This document shows positions 1 through 8,120 of a DNA stretch of 43,939 nucleotides, in pieces. Both the position numbers and the translations under genes were made by a program. Below the pieces are notes generated by a model. That model worked only from the letters and a program-made list of their open reading frames with translations. It had not been told where the DNA came from and searched no databases. The stretch covers positions 1-43,939 of the forward strand of contig RYWJ01000005.1 in the NCBI GenBank assembly GCA_003979185.1, written 5' to 3'. Positions within the stretch are counted from its first letter, which is position 1. Each line of letters begins with the position of its first letter. Source of the DNA: Candidatus Saccharimonadota bacterium (GTDB taxonomy: Bacteria; Patescibacteriota; Saccharimonadia; Saccharimonadales; Saccharimonadaceae).

Positions 1-33
1 TTTTTATAAGTAATAGATTCAAATACCATTCCT

Positions 34-178
34 AATAAAAACAGCACCACAAGGGGTGTTTAAGTTACTTGTCGCATGAGCCTGATCGGTTCACCGAAAG
101 CGCCTTATGGTGCTGTATATTACGGTGAACGAGCCTGTCAAACAAAAAACTGACTCATGTCGAACAAATAACTTAAAC
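34..178 (-). promoter_or_regulatory. Structured 5' leader / candidate transcription attenuator (copy 1)
   Basis: Read leftward, the RNA would start near 178 with arm b' (153-178). Arm a' (103-115), a small hairpin (86-97, TCGGT/ACCGA), arm b (56-82) and arm a (42-54) follow, then a T-run (34-41). Arms a and a' are complementary except at one position, and b pairs with b' over most of its length, so the two long stems interleave (b' a' b a). Positions 124-130 can also pair with 89-95, an alternative to the small hairpin. The a/a' stem followed by U-residues looks like an intrinsic terminator, and the b/b' stem could be the competing fold. The gene it would control lies beyond the left edge. 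Copy 2 at 15257-15396 has the same order with different sequence. Confidence 0.6.
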
Positions 179-184
179 AATTCT

Positions 185-214
185 ATTGTATCAGACTTTT
201 GATAGGATTGTAAA
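185..214 (-). promoter_or_regulatory. Promoter of leader copy 1
   Basis: On the minus strand a TTTACA box (214-209) is followed after 18 nt by TACAAT (190-185). The expected start near 178 is exactly where the paired arm b' of the leader begins. Confidence 0.6.
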
Positions 215-276
215 GCTTTTCTGCTTTGGTTTGTTATACTAAGCCCTCTATAAGATAGCGAATTATAGTTTAGTAA

Positions 277-696
277 TTACTTAATATCAAAACTTTCTGT
301 CTTTAAGTCACAATAATATCTGCCGTTTGTTGCAGTAAATTTTAGAACACAATAATCTGGATCAGCTACGCCTTTCTTGTAAAAAAGCGTATCTCCCTTT
401 TGCCAAATCATATTCTTAGTTTCTTGGTCTGTCAGAACTTCCATTTTTCCTTTCAACATAACGCCAGCATACTTAATGAGACCTTTACGATAAAAATAAA
501 TACTCGCATTTGAATTATTCTGATATTGGCTGACCTTTATGGATGAAGTATTCGTAGAAAAGTAAAATTCTTTTAGCCCAATTCTTTTTCTCGGTCTTAG
601 CATTGCTCTTACATTTGGATATTTTTCATTATCAATAGAACATATAAAACTAACTTTTTGTTTATCAATAAATTTTTCCACTTGCTTTAAATCCAT
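277..696 (-). CDS. Pyridoxamine 5'-phosphate oxidase-like (split-barrel flavin-binding) protein
   Basis: A 139-residue protein of the PNPOx-like FMN-binding split-barrel superfamily. The order of elements fits small general-stress-type members: an N-terminal helix, a VSFICSID strand, the PNVRAM segment, a FYFSTNTSS strand and a GKMEVL strand near residue 83. Such proteins bind FMN or F420-type cofactors and reduce small molecules; the substrate here cannot be told. The start ATG at 696 follows a weak GATGGGAT-type ribosome site, and an extended -10 box (TGC-TATAAT, 744-739) lies upstream. It is visibly more A+T-rich than most neighbours, which may mean recent acquisition. It stands alone between a FISUMP leader and an orphan cassette. 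The family call is fairly sure, the role unknown. Confidence 0.7.
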   Translation of the reverse strand: MDLKQVEKFIDKQKVSFICSIDNEKYPNVRAMLRPRKRIGLKEFYFSTNTSSIKVSQYQNNSNASIYFYRKGLIKYAGVMLKGKMEVLTDQETKNMIWQKGDTLFYKKGVADPDYCVLKFTATNGRYYCDLKTESFDIK

Positions 697-738
697 AATA
701 TCCCATCTTACTTCCTAACCGCTGTTTATCTCTATCTT

Positions 739-744
739 ATTATA
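739..744 (-). promoter_or_regulatory. -10 box of the PNPOx-like gene
   Basis: TATAAT on the minus strand preceded by TGC (extended -10). No convincing -35 box is seen, which is usual for extended -10 promoters. Confidence 0.5.
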
Positions 745-750
745 GCATAA

Positions 751-933
751 AGGGGATACAGGTGTGTATGATATGGAAAACTCTACCTACTCGGAAGAAT
801 AGGAGTTGGGGAAACACAAAGCTCGCAGTCATACAGCCTGCGTGGACACCGCAAGCTTTAGGGATAGGCTGTGTGTGATATCTGGTCAGGCGGTTCAGGA
901 GGCGACGCTAGGATTGTAGTACTGTATCCCCTC
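751..933. repeat. Inverted-repeat-bounded element with internal pseudoknot-like pairing
   Basis: An 11-bp perfect inverted repeat, AGGGGATACAG at 751-761 and its complement at 923-933, bounds about 160 bp without a gene. Inside, two complementary pairs interleave: AAAGCTCGCAG pairs with CCGCAAGCTTT (G-T pairs allowed), and ACAGCC pairs with GGCTGT. This gives the 1-2-1'-2' order of an H-type pseudoknot. The right arm runs into the 3' flank shared by the two orphan FISUMP cassettes. It could be a small non-autonomous mobile element, a structured RNA, or a relic of the same insertion that left the cassette. No known riboswitch consensus was recognised. Confidence 0.4.
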
Positions 934-1148
934 ACCACCCTTAGCCCATATACTATTTAGGTAGTAGCGACGCAGCGTATGGAGAAGCCGTAGCAACGGT
1001 TGACGTTACGGGCTGGATCAACATTGGAGTTATTGAACCAAAGGAGGTACGCGCGGTTAGCAGAGCCGGCGACACGAGACCAATAGTGACCGTCGGAGCC
1101 GACATCGGCCAGTGAGCTATTGATGACGTAACCGGCATAAGGGAAGTT
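926..1148 (-). pseudogene. Orphan FISUMP C-terminal variable cassette A
   Basis: Codons from 1148 down to the stop at 957-959 give 63 residues matching the C-terminus of the FISUMP protein at 43084, from NFPYAG to GFSIRCVATT. No start codon, signal peptide or upstream domain is present, and an in-frame stop lies just before the homology. The match begins at the same codon (AAC) as in cassette B. The two share a further 35 or so bases after the stop, to 926, with one difference. Against cassette B, I count 24 amino-acid-changing codons and 6 silent ones; in 19 of the 24 the third base is unchanged. That pattern fits DGR variable regions. It may be a silent sequence store or a truncated gene remnant. 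Confidence 0.7.
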
Positions 1149-1217
1149 GAATATGCGTCCTTTTATTGGATTTTTACTTAATCACTATGATTTTAAGGAA
1201 ACTCTAGGCAAAAGTGC

Positions 1218-1223
1218 TATAAT
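1218..1223 (+). promoter_or_regulatory. -10 box of ppa
   Basis: TATAAT with a weak -35 region. The gene has a normal leader with AAGGAG at about 1238-1243. Confidence 0.55.
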
Positions 1224-1247
1224 ATATAGTATAAACAAGGAGTTAAT

Positions 1248-1778
1248 ATGGCAGATTTTAATAAAATTTTGACCCCAGGTGATTATGAAAATGGTGAAAT
1301 CAACGTTGTGATTGAGATCCCAACTGGTTCAAATCATAAGATTGAGTGGGATCGCAAAAATGCTTGCTTTATGCTTGACCGTGTAGAGCCGATTGCTTTT
1401 GCTAAGCCTTGTAACTATGGTTTTATCCCTCAAACTTTGGATGAGGATGGGGATGAGTTGGATGTGTTGTTGATTACTGATCAGCCACTAACCACTGGCA
1501 TTTACACGAAAGCTCGCGTACTTGGTGTGATGAAATTTGTCGATAGCGATGAAGTTGATGATAAGATTATAGCTGTTCCAGCGGACGATCGTAATAATGG
1601 CGATAAGTATAAGCAGCTTACTGATCTACCGGAGCAGTTGATTAAGCAGATTGAGTTTCACTTCAACCATTACAAGGATTTGAAGAAGCCAGGCACGACC
1701 GAGGTGAAAGAGTTTGCCGACCTTGAAGAGGCGAAAAAAGTTATTACCGATGCGATTAAGCGTTGGGAAGACCAATAA
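1248..1778 (+). CDS. ppa: Inorganic pyrophosphatase
   Basis: A 176-residue soluble family I inorganic pyrophosphatase. It hydrolyses pyrophosphate to two phosphates in the cytoplasm and pulls nucleotide and aminoacyl-tRNA synthesis forward. The family signature appears as DGDELDV near residue 64, with the metal-binding aspartates in place. The substrate-side elements EIPTGSNHKIEWD, NYGFIPQTL and the later DDRNN are also present. Length matches the bacterial family. The ATG is preceded by AAGGAG at a good distance and by a TATAAT box. A strong terminator follows, so it is a single-gene unit. Confidence 0.96.
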   Translation: MADFNKILTPGDYENGEINVVIEIPTGSNHKIEWDRKNACFMLDRVEPIAFAKPCNYGFIPQTLDEDGDELDVLLITDQPLTTGIYTKARVLGVMKFVDSDEVDDKIIAVPADDRNNGDKYKQLTDLPEQLIKQIEFHFNHYKDLKKPGTTEVKEFADLEEAKKVITDAIKRWEDQ

Positions 1779-1788
1779 ATCTTAGCTT

Positions 1789-1820
1789 ACTCCCCAGCTT
1801 ACTGGGGAGTAATAGTTTTT
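1789..1820 (+). terminator. Intrinsic terminator after ppa
   Basis: Nine-base stem ACTCCCCAG / CTGGGGAGT with a CTTA loop, then AATAGTTTTT. Confidence 0.9.
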
Positions 1821-1856
1821 AAGTTTGATTTCAGACAATTGAGGTATAATGCTAGC

Positions 1857-2519
1857 ATGAGAATATTGTATGTAGAAGATGAAGAGCGTTTAGCCTCGGC
1901 GGTGATTTATTTACTGAAGAAGGAGCGTATTGCGGTTGACTGGACGGCAGATGGTGAGGAAGGCTTAGAAATGGCACTTCGAGGAGGGTATGATTGTTTG
2001 GTTTTGGATATTATGTTGCCAGGTATTTCTGGAGTTGAGATTTTATCTAGCGTTCGTGGCCGAGGTTTGGCGACGCCGATTATTATGCTATCGGCGCTTT
2101 CGGAGGTAGAAGATAAAGTCAAAGCGTTAGAAACTGGCGCTGACGACTATTTGGCGAAGCCATTCAAGACTACGGAACTTATTGCGCGGATTAAGGCTGT
2201 CACGCGAAGACCACCATTACAGGTAGATGAGGTTTTGAAATTTGGGGATTTGGAATATGACCTTGGCAACCGCTCCCTGAATGGTGTGGTTTTGACTGGG
2301 AAGGAAGCAGATCTATTTGAGCCACTGATTCGTAATCCTGGCAAGATTCAACATAAGGAGCAACTGTTAGCGCGAGCTTGGGGGAATGAAGCCGCGTCTT
2401 CGGACAATTATGTCGAAGTTTATATGAGCTATCTTCGTAAAAAGCTGGAGCAGCTCAATTCTAAGACCGCGATCAAGACTGTACGTAATCTAGGTTATAA
2501 GCTTGTCGAAGCAAAATAG
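1857..2519 (+). CDS. OmpR-family response regulator
   Basis: A 220-residue two-domain DNA-binding response regulator. The receiver domain (residues 1-115) has the acidic pocket VEDEE at 6-10, phospho-acceptor D51 in LVLDIMLPG, and the switch region KPF. The C-terminal winged-helix domain (about 125-218) has the LTGKE segment and the VYMSYLRKKL recognition helix typical of OmpR/PhoB. I chose ATG 1857, not TTG 1839, because a TATAAT box sits at 1845-1850. The transcript would then begin at or next to the ATG (leaderless). The kinase gene starts 8 nt after the stop, so the pair is one operon. The signal sensed is not evident. Confidence 0.93.
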   Translation: MRILYVEDEERLASAVIYLLKKERIAVDWTADGEEGLEMALRGGYDCLVLDIMLPGISGVEILSSVRGRGLATPIIMLSALSEVEDKVKALETGADDYLAKPFKTTELIARIKAVTRRPPLQVDEVLKFGDLEYDLGNRSLNGVVLTGKEADLFEPLIRNPGKIQHKEQLLARAWGNEAASSDNYVEVYMSYLRKKLEQLNSKTAIKTVRNLGYKLVEAK

Positions 2520-2527
2520 TAGAGTTC

Positions 2528-3472
2528 ATGTTTCGTCATTTACGTAATCGTTTAATCATTATTAATCTCGCCGTTACAACAGCGGTACTGCTGTTAGCTT
2601 TTTCATCGATTTATTTGGTTGCACGCGAAACTACTTATCGTCGCCAAATTCTTCGTACGGAATATATCACTGATTCAGAAACGCAATATCTTGAACAGAC
2701 TATTAATAAGCGCATTCAGAGTGAACGGAACCAGGCGCTCAGTTCTCTTTTGGCGTCGCTTTTTATTGTGGGCGTGTCGGTAGAATTTGCAGTGGCGGTT
2801 TTGTCATATATTTTAGCAGAAGCGGCGATTCGTCCAGTAAAGGAGGCTTATGACGCTCAAAAGATGTTCATTGCCAATGCTAGCCATGAAATGAAAACGC
2901 CAATTGCGGCGATTATGGCTAATCTTGAAGTAGCGGATATTCAGGATAATCAGTGGATTGATAATGTTTCGCACGAAGCAAAGTATATGGCAGATCTGAA
3001 TCGGCAGCTATTGGATCTCGCTAGAGCGGAAAATGCAATGACAGTCACAAAAACCGCAGATACTGTGGTCTTGAAAGATTTTGTTGAAGAGTTACTGTCG
3101 CCGTTTCAGCCTCGTATGCAAACTCAAAAAATCCATTATGAATTTAGAACAAAACTGAAAGCGGGGAAGATCAAAATAGTAAAAAGTGATTTTGCCCAGA
3201 TCGTTTCGATCTTGATGGATAATGCCGTCAAATATTGCGATAAGCAGATTATTGTGACGCTGACTGGCAAATCTTTAAGCATCGAAAATGATGGCGCAAC
3301 AATTCCAGCTGATAAACTAGCGAGGATTTTTGATCGTTTCTATCAAACCAGCAAGAGCGCAGTTGGAGTAGGCTTGGGTTTGTCCATTGCTAAGACTGTA
3401 GCCAATCATCAGGGTTGGAAGCTCGCTGTTACGTCTGATGATAAGACGACAACTTTCACGCTGACGTTCTAG
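2528..3472 (+). CDS. Sensor histidine kinase
   Basis: A 314-residue membrane histidine kinase partnered with the regulator just upstream. Two membrane segments (about residues 8-31 and 72-96) enclose a short external loop of about 40 residues, too small for a classical sensor domain. The dimerisation/phosphotransfer helix carries H120 in ANASHEMKTPIAAI. The ATPase domain has an N box (MDNAVKYC) and a glycine-rich lid (GVGLGLSIAKT). The last residues close the ATPase fold, so the protein is complete. The small loop suggests sensing within the membrane or through a partner. Confidence 0.93.
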   Translation: MFRHLRNRLIIINLAVTTAVLLLAFSSIYLVARETTYRRQILRTEYITDSETQYLEQTINKRIQSERNQALSSLLASLFIVGVSVEFAVAVLSYILAEAAIRPVKEAYDAQKMFIANASHEMKTPIAAIMANLEVADIQDNQWIDNVSHEAKYMADLNRQLLDLARAENAMTVTKTADTVVLKDFVEELLSPFQPRMQTQKIHYEFRTKLKAGKIKIVKSDFAQIVSILMDNAVKYCDKQIIVTLTGKSLSIENDGATIPADKLARIFDRFYQTSKSAVGVGLGLSIAKTVANHQGWKLAVTSDDKTTTFTLTF

Positions 3473-3531
3473 GTCTTAGATCCTAAATAGGTATGATTGT
3501 ATGGCAAAAAATACTTTTTGGCGTATGTATT

Positions 3532-5316
3532 TTACTCTTCCATGAAAGCACCAGATTGGCGCGACCATAAATTGTGATAGACGCCACCTGGTTTCTCCAA
3601 AAGCTCATGGTGTGTACCCTGCTCGGCGATTTTACCGTTCTCGAGTACAATAATACGATCCATATTCGCCACTGTAGATAGACGATGTGCAATCACGATG
3701 CTAGTGCGACCAGACATAAGAGTGTTTAACGCGTCTTGAATCAAAGATTCTGATTCTGAATCCAAGGCAGAGGTGGCCTCGTCAAGGACTAAGATTGGTG
3801 CATCCTTAAGAATCGCACGTGCAATAGCGATACGTTGACGCTGTCCACCGGAAAGCTTGATACCGCGCTCTCCGACCATAGTGTCATAACCATCTGGCAG
3901 ATCTGCGATAAATTCATGCGCATTTGCCAAGAGTGCAGCATTCTGGATTTGCTGTGGTGTAGCATCTGGCTTGCCGTAGGCAATATTCTCAGCAATCGTA
4001 CGATGGAATAGCGAGGTTTCTTGAGGGACATAAGCCACTTTCTTACGTAATGACTCCTGGGTGACTTCTTTGACATTTTGATCGGAAACTAAGATTTCGC
4101 CTTGATCCACGTCAGCAAATCGCAAGAGTAATTTTGTCAGGGTGGTTTTACCAGAGCCAGATACGCCGACGAGACCAACTCTTTCGCCAGGCTTAACTTC
4201 AAGGTTAAAGTAATCAAAAATTGGTTCTTTGGCATCTTTGTGGCGGAAAGAAATATTCTTGAAGTTGACCGAAGCTTCTTTCAGTTTGAGTTTGCGTGCG
4301 TCTGGCATATCTACTACATCGTCAACAGTATCAAGAATCAAGGTCATCTCATGCGCATCGCCAAAAACGCGGTTGAAGTTCTTGAAGACATGATTAATAT
4401 TCCACAATTCCCCCATGATCCCGTTAGTGTAGTTTACAATCAAAACCAAAGTCGCCACAGAGATTCCCAGCCAAGCATTACCATAGATGAGGAAGACTAA
4501 CATTAGCGTAGTAATGCCGACTTGTACACAGTTAAACATAATATCGCGTTTAATGGTGGCACTCATTAGTTTGCCGCTTGTATTTAGTACATTTTTAGCA
4601 TAGTAGCCATAACGTTGACTTTCATACTTTTCACGAGCATAGGATTTGACGGAAGTGATGTTAGTAATAGAGTCGGCGAGCTGGCCAGTCTGCTTATTGG
4701 ACGCCTCAGCCTCTTCATTATTTAAGTGAGCGATTTTATTCATGGTTAGACAGGAAATGATAACATAGATAATCGTAAATCCAATGACGCCTACTGCAAA
4801 CCAAGCTGCTTGTTGCCACAAGACAAGGATAACACAAAGAATATAGCAAAATGTTGGCCAAGCATCCCAAATAATGACGTCAAATAAGCGTTCGAATGCT
4901 CCGATAAACTTGTTGGTTTGTGATACTAGAGAACCGGAAAAACGATCACTATGGAATTGCATTGATTGTTCAGAAATGGTCTTAAAACATAAGTCAGCCA
5001 GATCGTACATCGCTAGAATCTCCATTTTCCAACAAAAGTATAAGCGCAACTCTTCTAAGACTAGTTTACTAATAGCGTAGAATACAAGATAGAGAATCGC
5101 CTCGACCGCCACGCTAGATAAGAGCTCTTCAAGCGGTAAATTTTGCGACACCTTTTCAATAATGTCAGCAAAAATCAGCGCACTTAAAATTGCTCTAGTA
5201 AAGACCACAAGTGGAGTTAACAAAAAGCTACCAAGTGAATACCATTTATACTTGACAATCTCTCGCCAAAAATAATGAAGGGTTCGCTGTGTGGTTTTAC
5301 TTTTCTCTTTAGCCAT
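3532..5316 (-). CDS. ABC transporter, fused permease/ATPase (exporter type)
   Basis: A 594-residue half-transporter of the MsbA/MdlB-like ABC exporter class, acting as a dimer in the cytoplasmic membrane. The N-terminal half (about 1-330) contains several hydrophobic segments, and the C-terminal half is the ATPase. The ATPase has Walker A GVSGSGKTT, signature LSGGQRQR, Walker B ILVLDEATSALD and the H-loop IVIAHRLST. The substrate (lipid, peptide or drug) cannot be told. I chose ATG 5316 because TATAAT at 5329-5324 lies 7 nt upstream, a leaderless arrangement; the longer reading from 5346 would run through the promoter. It converges on the two-component operon and stands alone. Confidence 0.9.
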   Translation of the reverse strand: MAKEKSKTTQRTLHYFWREIVKYKWYSLGSFLLTPLVVFTRAILSALIFADIIEKVSQNLPLEELLSSVAVEAILYLVFYAISKLVLEELRLYFCWKMEILAMYDLADLCFKTISEQSMQFHSDRFSGSLVSQTNKFIGAFERLFDVIIWDAWPTFCYILCVILVLWQQAAWFAVGVIGFTIIYVIISCLTMNKIAHLNNEEAEASNKQTGQLADSITNITSVKSYAREKYESQRYGYYAKNVLNTSGKLMSATIKRDIMFNCVQVGITTLMLVFLIYGNAWLGISVATLVLIVNYTNGIMGELWNINHVFKNFNRVFGDAHEMTLILDTVDDVVDMPDARKLKLKEASVNFKNISFRHKDAKEPIFDYFNLEVKPGERVGLVGVSGSGKTTLTKLLLRFADVDQGEILVSDQNVKEVTQESLRKKVAYVPQETSLFHRTIAENIAYGKPDATPQQIQNAALLANAHEFIADLPDGYDTMVGERGIKLSGGQRQRIAIARAILKDAPILVLDEATSALDSESESLIQDALNTLMSGRTSIVIAHRLSTVANMDRIIVLENGKIAEQGTHHELLEKPGGVYHNLWSRQSGAFMEE

Positions 5317-5426
5317 GACTCCCATTATAACATGGTGCCCTAACAAAGATAAGCCAAAATGTTGTAATATTTACATCACAAACCTATGGCAGTATAGGCT
5401 CAGAGACAAGTGAGATGGGGAATGGA

Positions 5427-6734
5427 TTACAGCTCGGCAATCTTAATGCGTACCTGCTCGGTGGTATCGCGATCACGTACTGTGACAGTATCATCTTCTA
5501 AGGTGTCAAAGTCCACCACGACACATTTTGGTGTGCCGATTTCATCCTGTTTCTTATAGCGTTTACCAATATTACCAGAATCGTCCCAGGTCACAAAGGT
5601 ATATTTATCTTTGAGTTGATGGTAAACTTCTTGAGCTTTCTTGACAAGCTCTGGTTTATTCTTGAGTAATGGAGAAACACAGAAGCGATAAGGAGCTAAG
5701 TTTTCTGGTAGGCGCAACACAACACGGTCGCCATCTTCCCAATACGCTGAAGTTAAAACTGCCATTAGTAAGCGTTCGACCCCGAAGGATGGTTCAATGA
5801 CATGAGGGATGAAGCTTTCGCCAGTATTTTTGTCACGATAGACCATGCTCTTACCAGATTCGCGGTCAATATTGCCAAGGTCAAAATCAGTACGATAAGC
5901 AATACCCATTAGCTCTTCACAACCAATTGGATAATCAAACTCAATATCAATAGTACGCTTAGAATAGTGAGCACGATCCTCGGCTGGAACTTCAAGATCG
6001 TGGATCTTGTCAACTGGAAGTCCCATAGTTTCTTCTAGAAAAGCATGACAACTTGCCAATAGTTTATCAAAGTTTTGTTCCCATTCTTTCGGATTGACGA
6101 AGTATTCGATTTCCATTTGTTCAAACTCACGTGAACGAAAAACGAAGTCGCGTGGAGAAATCTCATTGCGAAAAGCTTTACCTTGCTGGCAAAGACCAAA
6201 AGGTAAATCTGGGTAAATTGTGTCAACGACATTTTTAAAGTTAGTGAAGATACCTTGGGCTGTTTCTGGACGCAAGTAAGCAATGCTGGTGTCGTCAGAA
6301 ACTGCACCAACATGGGTTTCGAACATCATGTTAAACTTTTTGATTTCATCCCAATCCTTTTTGCCACAATTTGGACATTTGATGTCAGCTTTGATGAATT
6401 CTTCAGTAGTCACTCCTTCGCCGAAATCGCCCAAATGATCTGCGCGGAAACGATTATGGCAGGCTTTGCACTCTACTAAAGGGTCGTTGAAAGTATCAAC
6501 GTGTCCAGATGCTCTCCAAGTCTTCGGATTCATGATAATCGCTGCGTCAATACCATACATATCGTCGCGCTGGTCAACCCAGAAATTCCACCAACTTTGC
6601 ATGACTTTGCGTTTCAACATGACGCCAAGCGGACCGTAGTCCCAAGTCCCAGCCATTCCTCCGTACACATCAGATCCCGGAAATATAAATCCGCGACGTT
6701 TACATAAACTTACGATATCTTCTAACTTTCCCAT
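5427..6734 (-). CDS. glyS: Glycyl-tRNA synthetase (single-chain dimeric type)
   Basis: A 435-residue class II synthetase that charges tRNA-Gly. It is the eukaryote/Gram-positive homodimeric type rather than the alpha2beta2 form. The catalytic core shows motif 2 (FRNEISPRDFVFRSREF) and motif 3 (GVERLLMAVL). Two Cys pairs in the N-terminal insertion (CKAC and CPNC) could bind zinc. The C-terminal anticodon-binding domain (about 340-435) ends in RIKIAEL. ATG 6734 is chosen because a TACAAT box at 6750-6745 lies just upstream, leaving only a few bases of leader. The divergent gene at 6791 shares this short promoter region. Confidence 0.95.
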   Translation of the reverse strand: MGKLEDIVSLCKRRGFIFPGSDVYGGMAGTWDYGPLGVMLKRKVMQSWWNFWVDQRDDMYGIDAAIIMNPKTWRASGHVDTFNDPLVECKACHNRFRADHLGDFGEGVTTEEFIKADIKCPNCGKKDWDEIKKFNMMFETHVGAVSDDTSIAYLRPETAQGIFTNFKNVVDTIYPDLPFGLCQQGKAFRNEISPRDFVFRSREFEQMEIEYFVNPKEWEQNFDKLLASCHAFLEETMGLPVDKIHDLEVPAEDRAHYSKRTIDIEFDYPIGCEELMGIAYRTDFDLGNIDRESGKSMVYRDKNTGESFIPHVIEPSFGVERLLMAVLTSAYWEDGDRVVLRLPENLAPYRFCVSPLLKNKPELVKKAQEVYHQLKDKYTFVTWDDSGNIGKRYKKQDEIGTPKCVVVDFDTLEDDTVTVRDRDTTEQVRIKIAEL

Positions 6735-6762
6735 AATATATATTATTGTAGCATACATGTGA

Positions 6763-6768
6763 TATAAT
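6763..6768 (+). promoter_or_regulatory. -10 box of the divergent membrane-protein gene
   Basis: TATAAT on the plus strand, back to back with the glyS -10 box (6745-6750, minus). The two promoters overlap within 30 bp. Confidence 0.55.
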
Positions 6769-6790
6769 AAATAGCAAATTGGAGGTTATT

Positions 6791-7474
6791 TTGTTTAGTG
6801 AAATTGAAAAGGAATACAAAAAAGGTCTGCAAGAGCGGAGATTCTTTCGGTATTACTGGCCGAGAGCGATCATCCTTATAGCAATCGCGCTAGCTTTGGA
6901 CTTCGGTATCAATATTAATCGCTGGTTGGTCTATGGTGTGATGGTGGTCTTATTGATCTTCTTTATTATAATGTTCTTTGTGCGCGACTACCAGCGTGGG
7001 GTGCGCAATGTTGGTGCAGAGAAGGTCCGCCAAACCTCACGTAATAAACGTTTTAAACTCTTGATGAAGGCTGACGATGAGATCCGAATTAGTAATTTAA
7101 TTACCGATCTTCGTAAGCATAATTTGCGTACCAAGGCGGATATCGAGATCACGATGACTTATTTTGAGCGTAATCGTCCGGTCGCATCGAAACCAAATTT
7201 ATTAGAATGGACTTTATCAATCGCGGTGGCTTTGTCTTCAATTGTGGTCTTGGCTTATGATGAGCAAACTGGTATGATTGATGGGAGCAAGTTTCTTTCA
7301 ACTTTTGGCTCAACAATGGTGATCGCGCAAGTCTTCTTGATGCCAGCGATTTTGGCAAAGATTATCTCAGCTCGGATAGCTTCGGCGCGTACCAAAGTTG
7401 ACTCGTTTTTAGTGGAAGACCTGGCGTTTATATATGTTAATTATGAACATTTCCGTAAAGAGCTGGAGAAATAA
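6791..7474 (+). CDS. Hypothetical polytopic membrane protein
   Basis: A 227-residue protein I do not recognise. Two hydrophobic segments near the N-terminus (about 24-42 and 46-65) are followed by a basic, polar stretch of about 80 residues. Two more hydrophobic segments (about 146-163 and 175-195) precede a charged C-terminal tail. The TTG start at 6791 lies 5 nt after GGAGG; an earlier in-frame TTG at 6779 overlaps that ribosome site and is less likely. It is divergent from glyS. The four-segment pattern with a cytoplasmic central loop is all that can be said. Confidence 0.7.
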   Translation: MFSEIEKEYKKGLQERRFFRYYWPRAIILIAIALALDFGININRWLVYGVMVVLLIFFIIMFFVRDYQRGVRNVGAEKVRQTSRNKRFKLLMKADDEIRISNLITDLRKHNLRTKADIEITMTYFERNRPVASKPNLLEWTLSIAVALSSIVVLAYDEQTGMIDGSKFLSTFGSTMVIAQVFLMPAILAKIISARIASARTKVDSFLVEDLAFIYVNYEHFRKELEK

Positions 7475-7514
7475 ATCCTGCTTGGATTCGCGATGTGTAT
7501 AGAATGGAGGATAG

Positions 7515-8120
7515 ATGAAAAATTCAAAAATTACGCGTAAGATTACGCAGGGCATGTATATTTTAACCACTCATGGTGGTGGTTGTGTGGTTGACGCCGT
7601 TTCGCGTGTGGGTGGTAGTGAACAGCCGCTCATTTCAGTAGCTGTAGCTAAGAGCAATCATAGTAATAAACTCATGCAAGAGAATCAGAAGTTTGCTTTG
7701 TCGGTTTTGGGTTTGAATGCCGATCCAGATTTGATTCAGACTTTTGGGTTTAAGAGTTCACGTGAGATTGATAAACTTGCCGATGCGCAAACGCATGAGG
7801 TAGAAGGGGTGCAGGTGATTGAGAGTGCGCTTGGATATATGGTGTTCGAAAAAGTCGACACGATTGAGAACGAAACTCATACACTCTTCATCGGTAAAAT
7901 GGTTGAAGGTGATATATTTGATAATGAAGCCGAGCCAATGAGCTATGCCTATTATCAGGAGCATAAAGAAGAGCTAACAAAAGCCACAACCTCACAGGGT
8001 AAAACTGCTTGGGTTTGCACCGTATGCGGATATGTCTATTATGGCGATGAAGTGCCCGATGACTACCGTTGTCCACTTTGTGGTTTAGGCAAAGAGTATT
8101 TCAAGAAGCGAGAAGACTAG
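7515..8120 (+). CDS. Flavin reductase-rubredoxin fusion (high-molecular-weight rubredoxin type)
   Basis: A 201-residue fusion. Residues 1-155 form a flavin-reductase-like FMN-binding split barrel (ITQGMYILTTHGG, NHSNKLM, KFALSVLG). Residues 165-201 form a rubredoxin domain with both iron-binding pairs, C168-x2-C171 and C186-x2-C189, and the usual GYVYYGDEVPDDYRCP spacing. In anaerobes such proteins pass electrons from NAD(P)H to flavodiiron or peroxide-reducing proteins, giving oxygen tolerance. No such partner is in this window. GGAGG lies just before the ATG. A strong terminator follows at 8252, after about 130 bp. Confidence 0.88.
   Translation: MKNSKITRKITQGMYILTTHGGGCVVDAVSRVGGSEQPLISVAVAKSNHSNKLMQENQKFALSVLGLNADPDLIQTFGFKSSREIDKLADAQTHEVEGVQVIESALGYMVFEKVDTIENETHTLFIGKMVEGDIFDNEAEPMSYAYYQEHKEELTKATTSQGKTAWVCTVCGYVYYGDEVPDDYRCPLCGLGKEYFKKRED

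Noticed and set aside
13..178. Leader element read on the plus strand
   Set aside because: The T-runs, promoters and downstream gene fit only the minus strand.
953..1138. A 61-codon minus-strand frame over cassette A
   Set aside because: It is out of frame with the FISUMP homology; the homologous frame runs 1148 to 957 and has no start codon.
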